In this document: one piece after another, positions 49,563 to 57,530 of the stretch
Layout: each line of letters opens with the position of its first letter
How positions within the stretch are numbered: position 1 is the first letter of the stretch
From: Streptomyces sp. SAT1
GTDB taxonomy: Bacteria; Actinomycetota; Actinomycetes; Streptomycetales; Streptomycetaceae
Assembly: GCF_001654495.1 (NCBI RefSeq)
Contig: NZ_CP015849.1
Coordinates: 6,241,001 to 6,305,000, forward strand
Length of the DNA: 64,000 bases
Reading direction: 5' to 3'
Notes under the pieces: model-generated
What the model was told of the DNA's origin: nothing
The model's database searches: none
What the model saw: only the letters and a program-made list of their open reading frames with translations
Program-made: the position numbers and the translations under genes

Positions 49563-50756
49563 ATGCGCCCCACCCGCATCCTCACCCGCGCGACCGCCGC
49601 CGCACTGCTGCTCGCCGCCACCGCCTGCGGCTCCTCCGGCGGCTCCTCCTCGTCCGGCGGTCTCCGACCACCCGACCTCAAGGCCCCCACCCACCTGGGC
49701 CGGGCGGAGGGGCAGGTGAACCTGATCGCCTGGGCGGGCTACGTCGAGGACGGCTCGGACGACCCGAAGGCCGACTGGGTCAGCGGCTTCGAGAAGCAGA
49801 CCGGCTGCCGGGTCCGCGCCAAGGTGGCGGCCGACTCCGACGAGATGGTCAAGCTGATGAAGACCGGGGACTACGACGCCGTGTCGGCCTCCGGGGACGC
49901 CTCCCTGCGGCTCATCGCGTCCGGCGACGCGGCCCCCGTCAACACCGACCTCGTACCGAACTACCGCGGTGTCTACCCCGACCTGCGGATGCAGCCGTGG
50001 AACTCCGTCAAGGGCCGCGCCTACGGCATCCCGCACGGCCGGGGCGCCAACCTCCTCATGTACGACACGCGGAGGGTGAAGCCCGCGCCCACCTCCTGGT
50101 CGGCCGTCTTCGACGGCGCGGCGCCGTACAAGGGGCATGTCACGGCCTACGACTCGCCGATCTACATCGCCGACGCGGCGCTCTACCTCAAGGCGTCCCG
50201 GCCCGAGCTGAGGATCGAGGACCCCTACGCGCTGGACCAGAAGCAGTTCGACGCGGCCGTGGCCCTGCTGAAGAAGCAGAACGCGGACATCGGCGAGTAC
50301 TGGGGCGACTACCTCAAGGAGGTCTCCGCCTTCAAGAGCGGCGACTCCGTGATCGGCACCACCTGGCAGGTCATCGCCAACCTCGCCGCCTCCGAAGGCG
50401 CGGAGGTCAGGGCGTTCGTCCCCCAGGAGGGCTCGACCGGCTGGTCCGACACCTGGATGGTCTCCGCCAGGGCGAAGCACCCCACCTGCGCCTACAAGTG
50501 GCTGGACTGGATCGTCTCGCCGAAGGTCAACGCCCAGGTCGCCGAGTACTTCGGCGAGGCGCCCGCCAACGCCGGGGCCTGCGCGCACACCGCCGACCGG
50601 AACTTCTGCGCCACCTACCACGCGGCCGACGCGGCGTACTGGAAGCGGATCGCCTTCTGGAACACGCCCATCGAACAGTGCCTGGACGGCCGCACCGACG
50701 TGAAGTGCGTGCCCTACGCCGCGTGGGTGCGGGCCTGGACCGAGATCAAGGGCTGA
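49563..50756 (+). CDS. Polyamine-type ABC substrate-binding lipoprotein (PotD-like)
   Basis: A 397-residue binding protein with a lipoprotein signal ending in the lipobox LLAATAC (about 16-22) and a Ser/Gly linker. Family 6-type body: VNLIAWAGYVEDGSDDPKADWVSGFEKQTGCRVRAKVAADSDEMVKLMKTGDYDAVSAS, GRAYGIPHGRGANLLMYDTRRV, TSWSAVFDGAAPYKGHVTAYDSPIYIADAALYL, and GEYWGDYLKEVSAFKSGDSVIGTTWQ. The fold suits spermidine/putrescine or another cationic or acyclic solute. The ATG at 49563 follows GGGAGTC. Confidence 0.92.
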   Translation: MRPTRILTRATAAALLLAATACGSSGGSSSSGGLRPPDLKAPTHLGRAEGQVNLIAWAGYVEDGSDDPKADWVSGFEKQTGCRVRAKVAADSDEMVKLMKTGDYDAVSASGDASLRLIASGDAAPVNTDLVPNYRGVYPDLRMQPWNSVKGRAYGIPHGRGANLLMYDTRRVKPAPTSWSAVFDGAAPYKGHVTAYDSPIYIADAALYLKASRPELRIEDPYALDQKQFDAAVALLKKQNADIGEYWGDYLKEVSAFKSGDSVIGTTWQVIANLAASEGAEVRAFVPQEGSTGWSDTWMVSARAKHPTCAYKWLDWIVSPKVNAQVAEYFGEAPANAGACAHTADRNFCATYHAADAAYWKRIAFWNTPIEQCLDGRTDVKCVPYAAWVRAWTEIKG

Positions 50757-50759
50757 ACC

Positions 50760-51659
50760 GTGGCCGCCACCGCGCGCACCGCCGCCGCACCGGCCCGCGA
50801 TCCCCTCACGCGGCTCGCCGGGGCGCTGCACCGGCGCCCCCGGCTCGGACTCGGGCTGCTGCTCACCGCCCCGCTGCTCTGGCTCTGCGTGCTCTATCTC
50901 GGCTCGCTGGCCGTGCTGTTCGTCTCCGCCTTCTGGACGACGGACTCCTTCACCGCCGCGGTCGTCAAGGTCTGGTCGGCGGACAACTTCCACACCCTGC
51001 TGACGACACCGGTCTACCGCCAGGTGACGGTCCGCAGCATCGGTGTGGCGCTCGCCGTCACCGCCCTGTGCACGGTGATCGCCCTTCCGCTGGCCTTCTA
51101 CACCGCGTGTGTCGCCCGGCCGCGGCTGCGTCCGCTGCTCGTGGTGGCCGTCCTCACCCCGCTGTGGGCGAGCTATCTGGTCAAGGTGTACGCCTGGCGG
51201 CTCATCCTGTCCCAGGGCGGCCTCGCCGACTGGCTGCTGCGGCCGCTGGGGCTGAGCGGACCCGGGTTCGGGCTGCCGGCGGCGGTGCTGACCCTGACGT
51301 ACCTGTGGCTGCCGTACATGGTCCTGCCGGTGCACACCGCCCTGGTGCGGCTGCCCGCGGGGCTGCTGGACGCCTCGGCCGACCTCGGTGCCCGGCCCTG
51401 GCGCACCGTCCGCTCGGTGGTGCTGCCCCTCGTGCTGCCGTCGGTCGCCGCCGGCTCGGTGTTCACCTTCTCGCTCAGCCTCGGCGACTACATCACCGTG
51501 GAGATCGTCGGCGGCAAGACCCAGCTGATCGGCAACCTCGTCCACTCCGAGATCGAACTCGACCCGCCGCTGGCCGCCGCCCTCGCCACCGTGCCCGTCG
51601 CCGTCATCGTCCTCTATCTGCTGGCGCTGCGCCGCACGGGCGCGCTCAGCGGGCTCTGA
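50760..51659 (+). CDS. Polyamine-type ABC permease (PotB-like)
   Basis: A 299-residue permease with six membrane segments. It opens with a short Ala/Arg-rich cytoplasmic tail. The EAA loop reads DASADLGARPWRTVRSVVLPLVLPSVAAG near residue 205, the PotB-type form. The GTG at 50760 is three bases after the binding-protein stop. It forms the channel with the next gene. Confidence 0.92.
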   Translation: MAATARTAAAPARDPLTRLAGALHRRPRLGLGLLLTAPLLWLCVLYLGSLAVLFVSAFWTTDSFTAAVVKVWSADNFHTLLTTPVYRQVTVRSIGVALAVTALCTVIALPLAFYTACVARPRLRPLLVVAVLTPLWASYLVKVYAWRLILSQGGLADWLLRPLGLSGPGFGLPAAVLTLTYLWLPYMVLPVHTALVRLPAGLLDASADLGARPWRTVRSVVLPLVLPSVAAGSVFTFSLSLGDYITVEIVGGKTQLIGNLVHSEIELDPPLAAALATVPVAVIVLYLLALRRTGALSGL

Positions 51660-51694
51660 CCGCCCGTCCCGGCACGTCACAGGGGGTTCCCGCC

Positions 51695-52513
51695 ATGTTG
51701 TACCTCTCCCGCCGGGCGCGCATCGCGCTGCGCGCCGCCGCCTGCGCGGGCTTCGCGCTGCTGTACGTCCCGCTGCTGCTGGTCCTCGTCAACTCCCTCA
51801 ACCCCGACCGCAGCGCGAGCTGGCCGCCGCCGGGGCTGACCACCCGCTGGTGGGCGGCGGCCTGGCACAGCTCGGGGGCCCGTCACGCGCTGTGGGTGTC
51901 GGTACGGGCCGGGCTGGGGGCCACCGCGATCGCCCTGGTCCTCGGCACGCTCATCGCCTTCGCCGTGGCCCGCCACCGCTTCTTCGGCAGCGGCGCCCTG
52001 TCCTTCGCCGTCGTGCTGCCCATCGCGCTGCCCGGCATCGTCACCGGCATCGCCCTCAACTCCGCGTTCTCCACGGTCCTCGCGCCGCTCGGGATCGGCC
52101 TCGGCCTGTTCACCGTGGTCGTCGGGCACGCCACCTTCTGCGTCGTCGTGGTCTTCAACAACGTGGTGGCCCGGCTGCGGCGCACCTCGGGCTCCTGCGA
52201 GGAGGCGGCGGCGGACCTGGGCGCCCACCCCCTGCGCGCCTTCGCCGACGTCACCTTCCCGCTGATCCGCTCCGCGCTGCTGGCGGGCGCGCTGCTGTCC
52301 TTCGCGCTGTCCTTCGACGAGATCGTGGTGACCACCTTCACCGCCGGACCCGGGGTCGAGACCCTGCCCGTCTGGATCTACGGCAACATGACCAGACCGC
52401 GCCAGGCGCCCGTGGTGAACGTCGTGGCGGCCGTCCTGGTGCTGCTCTCCGTCGTCCCGATCCACCTCGCCCAGCGGCTGTCGTCCGACACGGCGACCAC
52501 GAGCCGCGTGTAG
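51695..52513 (+). CDS. Polyamine-type ABC permease (PotC-like)
   Basis: A 272-residue permease with six membrane segments. The EAA loop is EEAAADLGAHPLRAFADVTFPLIRSALLAG near residue 170. ATG 51695 is preceded by AGGGGG. It completes the importer. It is followed 57 bases later by the LacI gene, so the four-gene unit could read through into the regulator. Confidence 0.92.
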   Translation: MLYLSRRARIALRAAACAGFALLYVPLLLVLVNSLNPDRSASWPPPGLTTRWWAAAWHSSGARHALWVSVRAGLGATAIALVLGTLIAFAVARHRFFGSGALSFAVVLPIALPGIVTGIALNSAFSTVLAPLGIGLGLFTVVVGHATFCVVVVFNNVVARLRRTSGSCEEAAADLGAHPLRAFADVTFPLIRSALLAGALLSFALSFDEIVVTTFTAGPGVETLPVWIYGNMTRPRQAPVVNVVAAVLVLLSVVPIHLAQRLSSDTATTSRV

Positions 52514-52533
52514 CGGGCACACACTTCGGTAAC

Positions 52534-52546
52534 GCAAGCGGCTTGC
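52534..52546. promoter_or_regulatory. Palindrome before the LacI gene, probable autoregulatory operator
   Basis: GCAAG-CGG-CTTGC has perfect 5-bp arms, just upstream of a TATTCT -10 candidate (52558-52563). That box ends seven bases before the ATG, so the transcript is probably leaderless. Confidence 0.65.
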
Positions 52547-52570
52547 ATGAATTGCGCTATTCTTGCGGCC

Positions 52571-53569
52571 ATGACGCGACGACTTGCGGAAGTGGCGAAG
52601 AAGGTCGGGGTCAGCGAGGCCACGGTCAGCCGGGTGCTCAACGGCAAACCGGGAGTCTCCGCGGCCACCCGGCAGGCGGTGCTGTCCGCGCTGGACGTGC
52701 TCGGCTACGAGCGGCCCACCCAGCTGCGCGGCGAGCGCGCGCGTCTGGTCGGGCTGGTCCTGCCCGAGCTGCAGAACCCCATCTTCCCGGCCTTCGCCGA
52801 GGTCATCGGCGGCGCCCTGGCCCAGCTGGGGCTCACGCCCGTGCTGTGCACCCAGACCAAGGGCGGGGTGTCGGAGGCCGACTACGTGGAACTGCTGCTC
52901 CAGCAGCAGGTCTCCGGCGTCGTCTTCGCCGGCGGTCTGTACGCCCAGTCGGACGCGCCGCACGACCACTACCGGCTGCTGGCCGACCGCAACATCCCGG
53001 TCGTGCTGGTCAACGCCCGCATCGAACACCTCGGGTTCCCGGGCGTGTCCTGCGACGACGCGGTGGCGGTGGAGCAGGCGTGGCGCCATCTGGCCTCCCT
53101 GGGGCACGAGCGGATCGGCCTCGTCCTCGGCCCAGGGGACCATGTGCCGTCCGCGCGCAAGCTCGCGGCGGCCCGCGCGATCCGCCCCGATCTGCCCGAG
53201 GAGTTCGTCGCCCGCGCCATCTTCTCCATCGAGGGCGGCCACGCGGCGGCGGCCAAGCTCATCGACCGCGGGGTCACCGGGTTCATCTGCGCCAGCGACC
53301 CGCTCGCCCTGGGTGTCGTACGGGCCGCCCGCCGCCGCGGACTCGACGTCCCCGCGCGGATCTCGGTCGTGGGGTACGACGACTCCGCCCTGATGAACTG
53401 CACCGCACCGCCGCTGACCACGGTCCGCCAGCCCATCGAGTCGATGGGCAAGGCGGTCGTGGAGCTGCTGCACGCCCGGATCGGGGGCAGCGCCGTACCG
53501 GCGGACGAGCTGCTGTTCGAACCGGAGCTGGTGGTCCGCGGCTCGACCGCCCAGGCACCCCGCCCCTGA
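52571..53569 (+). CDS. LacI-family transcriptional regulator
   Basis: A 332-residue repressor. The HTH at residues 1-25 and hinge are classic: MTRRLAEVAKKVGVSEATVSRVLNGKPGVSAATRQAVLSALDVLGYERP. The periplasmic-binding-protein-like core follows (VGLVLPELQNPIFPAFAEVIGG, QQQVSGVVFAGG, FICASDPLALGVVRAARRRGLDVPARISVVGYDDSA), ending with TTVRQPIESMGKAVVELL. It binds a sugar inducer. It lies between two transport operons and directly upstream of the alpha-glucan operon, its most probable target. The absence of a Shine-Dalgarno and the TATTCT box suggest leaderless translation. Confidence 0.95.
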   Translation: MTRRLAEVAKKVGVSEATVSRVLNGKPGVSAATRQAVLSALDVLGYERPTQLRGERARLVGLVLPELQNPIFPAFAEVIGGALAQLGLTPVLCTQTKGGVSEADYVELLLQQQVSGVVFAGGLYAQSDAPHDHYRLLADRNIPVVLVNARIEHLGFPGVSCDDAVAVEQAWRHLASLGHERIGLVLGPGDHVPSARKLAAARAIRPDLPEEFVARAIFSIEGGHAAAAKLIDRGVTGFICASDPLALGVVRAARRRGLDVPARISVVGYDDSALMNCTAPPLTTVRQPIESMGKAVVELLHARIGGSAVPADELLFEPELVVRGSTAQAPRP

Positions 53570-53633
53570 GGCCATCTCCGGGTTTGACGATGCCGGGTAG
53601 CGTCCCGGAGATCCATCGCCCTGTCAAATAATT

Positions 53634-53644
53634 GCAGATTCTGC
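53634..53644. promoter_or_regulatory. Operator candidate upstream of the alpha-glucan operon
   Basis: GCAGA-T-TCTGC has perfect 5-bp arms and is followed ten bases later by TCTT-GCG-AAGA (53651-53661). TTGCAG and CTTGCG elements recall the CTTGCAG repeats known at MalR-type promoters of Streptomyces. The SBP start is 76 bases downstream. Confidence 0.55.
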
Positions 53645-53719
53645 GCGACATCTTGCGAAGACCTGTCGCCGGTGCTTGAGTGTGCGGCGCCCACCGCTCC
53701 TGTCCAGAGGGGTCCACCG

Positions 53720-55069
53720 ATGAGAAGCACCGGGTTCCGCCATGCCGTCGCCGCGATCGGCGTCTGCTCCCTCGCCCTCGCCGCGACGGCGTGCGGCTCC
53801 GACGACGACGCGTCCGCGAACGGCAAGACCCGCATCACGGTCAACTGCCAGCCGCCCAAGAGCGCCAGGACCGACCGGACGTTCTTCGACGAGGACGTGG
53901 CGTCCTTCGAGAAGCAGAACCCGGACATCGACGTCGTCGCGCACGACGCGTTCCCCTGCGAGGACCCCAAGACGTTCGACGCGAAACTGGCCGGCGGCCA
54001 GATGGAGGACGTCTTCTACACCTACTTCACCGACGTCCGCCATGTGGTCGCCACCGGCCAGGCCGCCGACCTCACCCCGTACGTCAAGGAGCTCAAGAGC
54101 TACCCCACCCTCAGCAAGCAGCTGCGCGACATCTACACCGTCGACGGCAAGGTCTACGGCATCCCGCGCACCGGCTACTCGATGGGCCTGATCTACAACA
54201 GGAAGCTCTTCGAGAAGGCCGGACTCGACCCCGACAAGCCGCCCACGACCTGGGCGGAGGTCCGCGCCGACGCCAAGCGGATCGCCGCGCTCGGCGGCGG
54301 CACCGTCGGCTACGCCGACTACAGCGCCCAGAACCAGGGCGGCTGGCACTTCACCGCCGAGCTGTACTCCCAGGGCGGCGACGTCGTCAGCGCCGACGGC
54401 AAGAAGGCCAGTGTCGACACCCCCGCGGGCCATGCCGTCCTCCAGAACCTGCACGACATGCGCTGGACCGACGACTCCATGGGCAGCAAGCAGCTCCTCG
54501 TCATCAACGACGCCCAGCAGATGATGGGTTCGGGCAAGCTCGGCATGTACCTCTCCGCCCCCGACAACATCCCGATCCTGGTCAAGGAGAAGGGCGGCAA
54601 CTACAAGGACCTCGCCCTCGCCCCGATGCCCGGCGGGCAGGGCACCCTCGTCGGCGGCGACGGTTACATGTTCAGCAAGAAGGACACACCCGCCCAGATC
54701 CGGGCCGGCCTGAAGTGGCTCGACCACATGTTCCTCACCCCCGGCAAGGGCTTCCTCGGCGACTACGCCCGCGCCAAGAAGCACGACGCCCCGGTCGGCC
54801 TGCCCGAGCCCCGCCTGTTCACCGGCGCCGCCGACGCCACCGACCAGCAGGTCAAGAAGGCCAACGCCAATGTGCCGGTGGAGAACTACCGCTCCTTCCT
54901 GGACGGCAACCAGAGCCTCACGCTGAAGGTGGAACCGCCCAGCGCCCAGCAGATCTACTCCGTGCTGGACGGCGTGGTCTCCGCCGTGCTCACCAAGAAG
55001 GACGCCGACATCGACCAGCTCCTGAAGGACGCCTCGGGCAAGATCGACGGCATCCTGGAGCGGAGCTGA
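53720..55069 (+). CDS. Sugar ABC substrate-binding lipoprotein (alpha-glucan locus)
   Basis: A 449-residue CUT1-type lipoprotein. The signal ends in the lipobox ALAATAC (about 17-23), then an Asp/Ala linker. Body: TRITVNCQPPKSARTDRTFFDEDVASFEKQNPDIDVVAHDAF, DVFYTYFTDVRHVVATGQAADLTPYVKEL, DGKVYGIPRTGYSMGLIYNRKLFEKAGLDPDKPPTTWAEVRADAKRI, all typical of maltose- or oligosaccharide-binding proteins. The neighbouring GH13 and GH87-type enzymes point to alpha-glucan fragments as the ligand. GGGGTCC precedes the ATG. The ATPase is absent, as in other Streptomyces CUT1 systems. Confidence 0.93.
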   Translation: MRSTGFRHAVAAIGVCSLALAATACGSDDDASANGKTRITVNCQPPKSARTDRTFFDEDVASFEKQNPDIDVVAHDAFPCEDPKTFDAKLAGGQMEDVFYTYFTDVRHVVATGQAADLTPYVKELKSYPTLSKQLRDIYTVDGKVYGIPRTGYSMGLIYNRKLFEKAGLDPDKPPTTWAEVRADAKRIAALGGGTVGYADYSAQNQGGWHFTAELYSQGGDVVSADGKKASVDTPAGHAVLQNLHDMRWTDDSMGSKQLLVINDAQQMMGSGKLGMYLSAPDNIPILVKEKGGNYKDLALAPMPGGQGTLVGGDGYMFSKKDTPAQIRAGLKWLDHMFLTPGKGFLGDYARAKKHDAPVGLPEPRLFTGAADATDQQVKKANANVPVENYRSFLDGNQSLTLKVEPPSAQQIYSVLDGVVSAVLTKKDADIDQLLKDASGKIDGILERS

Positions 55070-55075
55070 GCCGCC

Positions 55076-56044
55076 ATGACCAAGACGGCCGAGCGGCGGC
55101 CCCTGCGGGAGCGGGCCGCCGTCCCCCCGCCGCCACAGCCGCCCCGCCCCGCCGGGCAGCGGCGGCGCCGCCTCGCCGAACAGGCCCGCGCCTACGCCTT
55201 CCTGCTCGGCGGCCTGATCTGCTTCGCCCTGTTCTCCTGGTACCCGGCGATCCGCGCCGTCGTGATCGCCTTCCAGAAGTACACGCCCGGCCAGTCGCCC
55301 CAGTGGGTGGGCACCGCCAACTTCACCCACGTCCTGCACGACCCGGAGTTCGCCGACGCCTGGCGCAACACCCTCGTCTTCACCGGACTCGCCCTGCTGA
55401 TCGGCTTCGCCGTCCCGTTCGTGCTGGCCCTCGTCCTCAACGAACTGCGGCACGCCCGCGCCTTCTTCCGGGTCGCCGTCTATCTGCCGGTGATGATCCC
55501 GCCGGTGGTCAGCGCCCTGCTGTGGAAGTGGTTCTACGACCCGGGCGCCGGCCTCGCCAACGAGGCGCTGCGCACCCTGCACCTGCCCACCTCGAACTGG
55601 ACCAACGGCGCCGACACCGCCCTGGTCTCCCTGGTTCTGGTCGCCACCTGGGCCAACCTCGGCGGTACCGTCCTCATCTACCTGGCCGCCCTCCAGTCCA
55701 TCCCCGGCGAGCTGTACGAGGCCGCCGAACTGGACGGCGCGAGCCTCCTCCAGCGCGTCCGCCACGTCACCGTCCCGCAGACGCGGTTCGTGATCCTGAT
55801 GCTGATGCTCCTCCAGATCATCGCGACCATGCAGGTCTTCACCGAGCCGTTCGTCATCACCGGCGGCGGCCCCGAGAACGCCACCGTCACCGTGCTCTAC
55901 CTCATCTACAAGTACGCCTTCCTCTACAACGACTTCGGCGGCGCCTGCGCGCTCAGCGTGATGCTGCTCGTGCTGCTCGGCCTGTTCTCCGCCCTGTACC
56001 TGCGGCTGACCCGCTCCGGCTCCGGCCAGGAGGATTCCCAATGA
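55076..56044 (+). CDS. Sugar ABC permease 1 (MalF-type), 3' end altered by IS110
   Basis: A 322-residue permease with a Pro/Arg-rich N-terminus and six membrane segments. The EAA loop is EAAELDGASLLQRVRHVTVPQTRFVI near residue 225. The last codons are shaped by the IS110 insertion: chromosomal sequence ends at GAT-T (56033-56036), and the element supplies the bases of the last two residues and the stop (Ser-Gln-TGA at 56042-56044). Removing the element joins GAT-T to ACGAATGA (57490 on) and gives Asp-Tyr-Glu-stop, so the uninterrupted gene was equally long. Function should be intact. Confidence 0.9.
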   Translation: MTKTAERRPLRERAAVPPPPQPPRPAGQRRRRLAEQARAYAFLLGGLICFALFSWYPAIRAVVIAFQKYTPGQSPQWVGTANFTHVLHDPEFADAWRNTLVFTGLALLIGFAVPFVLALVLNELRHARAFFRVAVYLPVMIPPVVSALLWKWFYDPGAGLANEALRTLHLPTSNWTNGADTALVSLVLVATWANLGGTVLIYLAALQSIPGELYEAAELDGASLLQRVRHVTVPQTRFVILMLMLLQIIATMQVFTEPFVITGGGPENATVTVLYLIYKYAFLYNDFGGACALSVMLLVLLGLFSALYLRLTRSGSGQEDSQ

Positions 56045-56081
56045 CGTTGTCAAGCCGGGGCGGTGACGCCTCGTGACGGGG

Positions 56082-57296
56082 TCATGCCGCTGCGGCAGCG
56101 GGTTGGGGCGCGACGGCCGCGAAGGTCCGATGGTCGCGTATCAGGGCCCAGAGCACGTTCAGGCGGCGTCTGGCCAGCGCGAGGACGGCCTGCTTGTGGG
56201 ACTTTCCTTCGGCGCGTTTGCGCTGGTAGAAGGTCCTGGACTGCGGGCAGTGCACGGTGGCGGTCTGGGCGGAGAGGTAGAACATCCGCAGGAGTCGGCG
56301 GCTGTAGCGTCTGGGCCTGCGCAGGTTGCCGCTGACCTTGCCCGAGTCGCGGGGGACGGGGGCGAGTCCGGCAACGCCGGCGAGCCGGTCGGGGCTGCCG
56401 AAGGCGGCCATGTCACCACCGGTCGCGGCGATGAACTCCGCCCCGAGCATGTCGCCGATGCCGGGCATGCTGGTGATCACTTCGGCGTCGGGATGTTCGC
56501 GAAACCGGCCCTGGATGAGGGCGTTGGTCTGGGCGATCTCCTCGTCGAGGGCCATCACCTCCCTGGCCAGGGTGTGGACCATCTTCGCGGCGGTCTTCTC
56601 CCCGGGAACGACGGTGAACTGCGCCTCGGCGGCGGTGACGGCGGCGTCGGCGGCGCTCTTGGCGACGTTCAGGGTGCGGACGCCGTGGTTCTTGAGCCAG
56701 GTGGTCAGCCGGGCCCGGCCGATCCGGCGCAGGGCGGCCGGGGCCTGGTATCCGGTCAGCAGGACGAGCGCGGTCTTGGAGGTGCTGTAGTCGAAGGCCC
56801 TCTCCAGGGCGGGGAAGTACTCCAGGATCTGCGCTCGCAGCCGGTTGACGGCCCGGGTGCGGTCGGCGGACAGGTCCATGCGGCGGCCGGTCAGGATCTT
56901 CAGGTCGACCGCGATCCCGCTGGTCTCCTGCAGCGGCTGGAGGTCGCGGCGCATGCGGGCCTGGTCGGCGATGACGAAGGCGTCCTTGGCGTCGCTCTTG
57001 CCGTCGCCGCGGTAGGACCCGGAGGCGTGGTGCACGGTCCGGCCGGGGATGTAGAACAGCCGCTGTCCGTGGTTGACCAGCAGCGCGATCCACAGCGCGG
57101 CGCCGCCGGCGTTGAGGTCGACCGCCCAGGTGACGGGGTCGCCGTCGGCGAGGTCCAGGACGTCACCGAGCAGCTGCAGCAGCTCGTCCTCGCTGTTCGG
57201 CACCCGGCGCGAGAGCGCCTTCTCACCGTCCGCATCGATCACGGTGCAGTGGTGCTCGGCCTTGCCCGCATCCGTCCCCGCCCACAGTTCGGGCAC
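56082..57296 (-). CDS. IS110-family transposase (DEDD recombinase)
   Basis: A 404-residue bridge-RNA-type recombinase. The N-terminal RuvC-like DEDD domain begins VPELWAGTDAGKAEHHCTVID (first Asp), continues VTWAVDLNAGGAALWIALL and GRTVHHASGSYRGDGKSDAKDAFVIADQARMRRDL (catalytic Asp pair in SDAKDA), followed by a coiled-coil region. The C-terminal Tnp domain (PF02371) reads SMPGIGDMLGAEFIAATGGDMAAFGSPDRLAGVAGLAPVPRDSGKVSG, whose Ser is the expected nucleophile. The start is GTG 57294-57296. The frame is intact and of normal length for the family, so the element is potentially active. Confidence 0.95.
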   Translation of the reverse strand: MPELWAGTDAGKAEHHCTVIDADGEKALSRRVPNSEDELLQLLGDVLDLADGDPVTWAVDLNAGGAALWIALLVNHGQRLFYIPGRTVHHASGSYRGDGKSDAKDAFVIADQARMRRDLQPLQETSGIAVDLKILTGRRMDLSADRTRAVNRLRAQILEYFPALERAFDYSTSKTALVLLTGYQAPAALRRIGRARLTTWLKNHGVRTLNVAKSAADAAVTAAEAQFTVVPGEKTAAKMVHTLAREVMALDEEIAQTNALIQGRFREHPDAEVITSMPGIGDMLGAEFIAATGGDMAAFGSPDRLAGVAGLAPVPRDSGKVSGNLRRPRRYSRRLLRMFYLSAQTATVHCPQSRTFYQRKRAEGKSHKQAVLALARRRLNVLWALIRDHRTFAAVAPQPAAAAA

Positions 57297-57487
57297 CGGA
57301 CTCTCCTTCGTCGTTCGCTTGTGCTGTCCCAGCAGACGACCTCGCTGTCACGTCCATACGAGCGATTCGGTTCGCGCATCCCAATCAGCAGTCGAGTCGT
57401 CGCGGGATGCCGGGCGGCCAATCCTCCTCAGCCACGAACGCGGCACTCGCATGAAAGCCACACCCGGCATCCCTGGGTGTCCCGATC
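57297..57487 (-). ncRNA. Predicted IS110 bridge RNA
   Basis: The 191-base non-coding left end, read on the minus strand. From the 5' end: a hairpin (57475-57480 with 57460-57465, perfect 6 bp); a stem (57441-57445 with 57408-57412) closing a loop that holds TTCGT (complement of 57434-57438) and then AGGAGGATT (complement of 57420-57428). These equal the matching segments of the two flanks of this insertion (right flank ACGAA at 57490-57494; left flank AGGAGGATT at 56028-56036, ending in the TT core). A second stem-loop (about 57341-57396) holds ATTGGGA (complement of 57379-57385), matching the element's right end (TCCCAAT, 56036-56042). Order target loop then donor loop, and left guide before right guide, agrees with IS621. 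The right donor guide is not resolved. Confidence 0.75.
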
Positions 57488-57530
57488 TTACGAATGACCG
57501 CGATCAACCCACGAAGAAAGGTATGGACGC

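Larger units (their letters stand above)
56037..57487 (-). mobile_element. IS110-family (IS110-group) insertion sequence
   Basis: An about 1451-bp element inserted between the two permease genes, carrying one DEDD transposase on the minus strand. Core dinucleotide TT flanks it (56035-56036 and 57488-57489). There are no terminal inverted repeats or long target duplication, as expected for this family. The non-coding left end (57297-57487, 191 bases, upstream of the transposase) is long and the right end (56037-56081, 45 bases) short, the layout of the IS110 group whose bridge RNA lies in the left end. The right end carries an outward TTGACA (complement of 56048-56053), the -35 half expected to form a junction promoter when the element circularises. 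An alternative boundary using the shared hexamer AATGAC (56040-56045, 57493-57498) is possible but fits the guide matches worse. Confidence 0.88.

Noticed and set aside
47532..51680. A 1382-codon open frame on the minus strand across the polyamine-type operon
   Set aside because: It is the antisense shadow of high-GC third positions. The plus strand carries four clear transporter proteins with motifs; the minus frame has Gly/Arg/Gln-rich noise with no domain.
53624..56053. An 809-codon minus-strand frame over the alpha-glucan SBP and permease
   Set aside because: Shadow of real plus-strand genes that carry signal peptide, lipobox and EAA motifs.
56040..57498. AATGAC hexamer at both ends of the IS110 as a target duplication
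   Set aside because: Possible, but the TT-core model explains all three guide matches and restores a clean permease 1 end, while the hexamer model puts the donor-type guide in the target. Kept only as an alternative.
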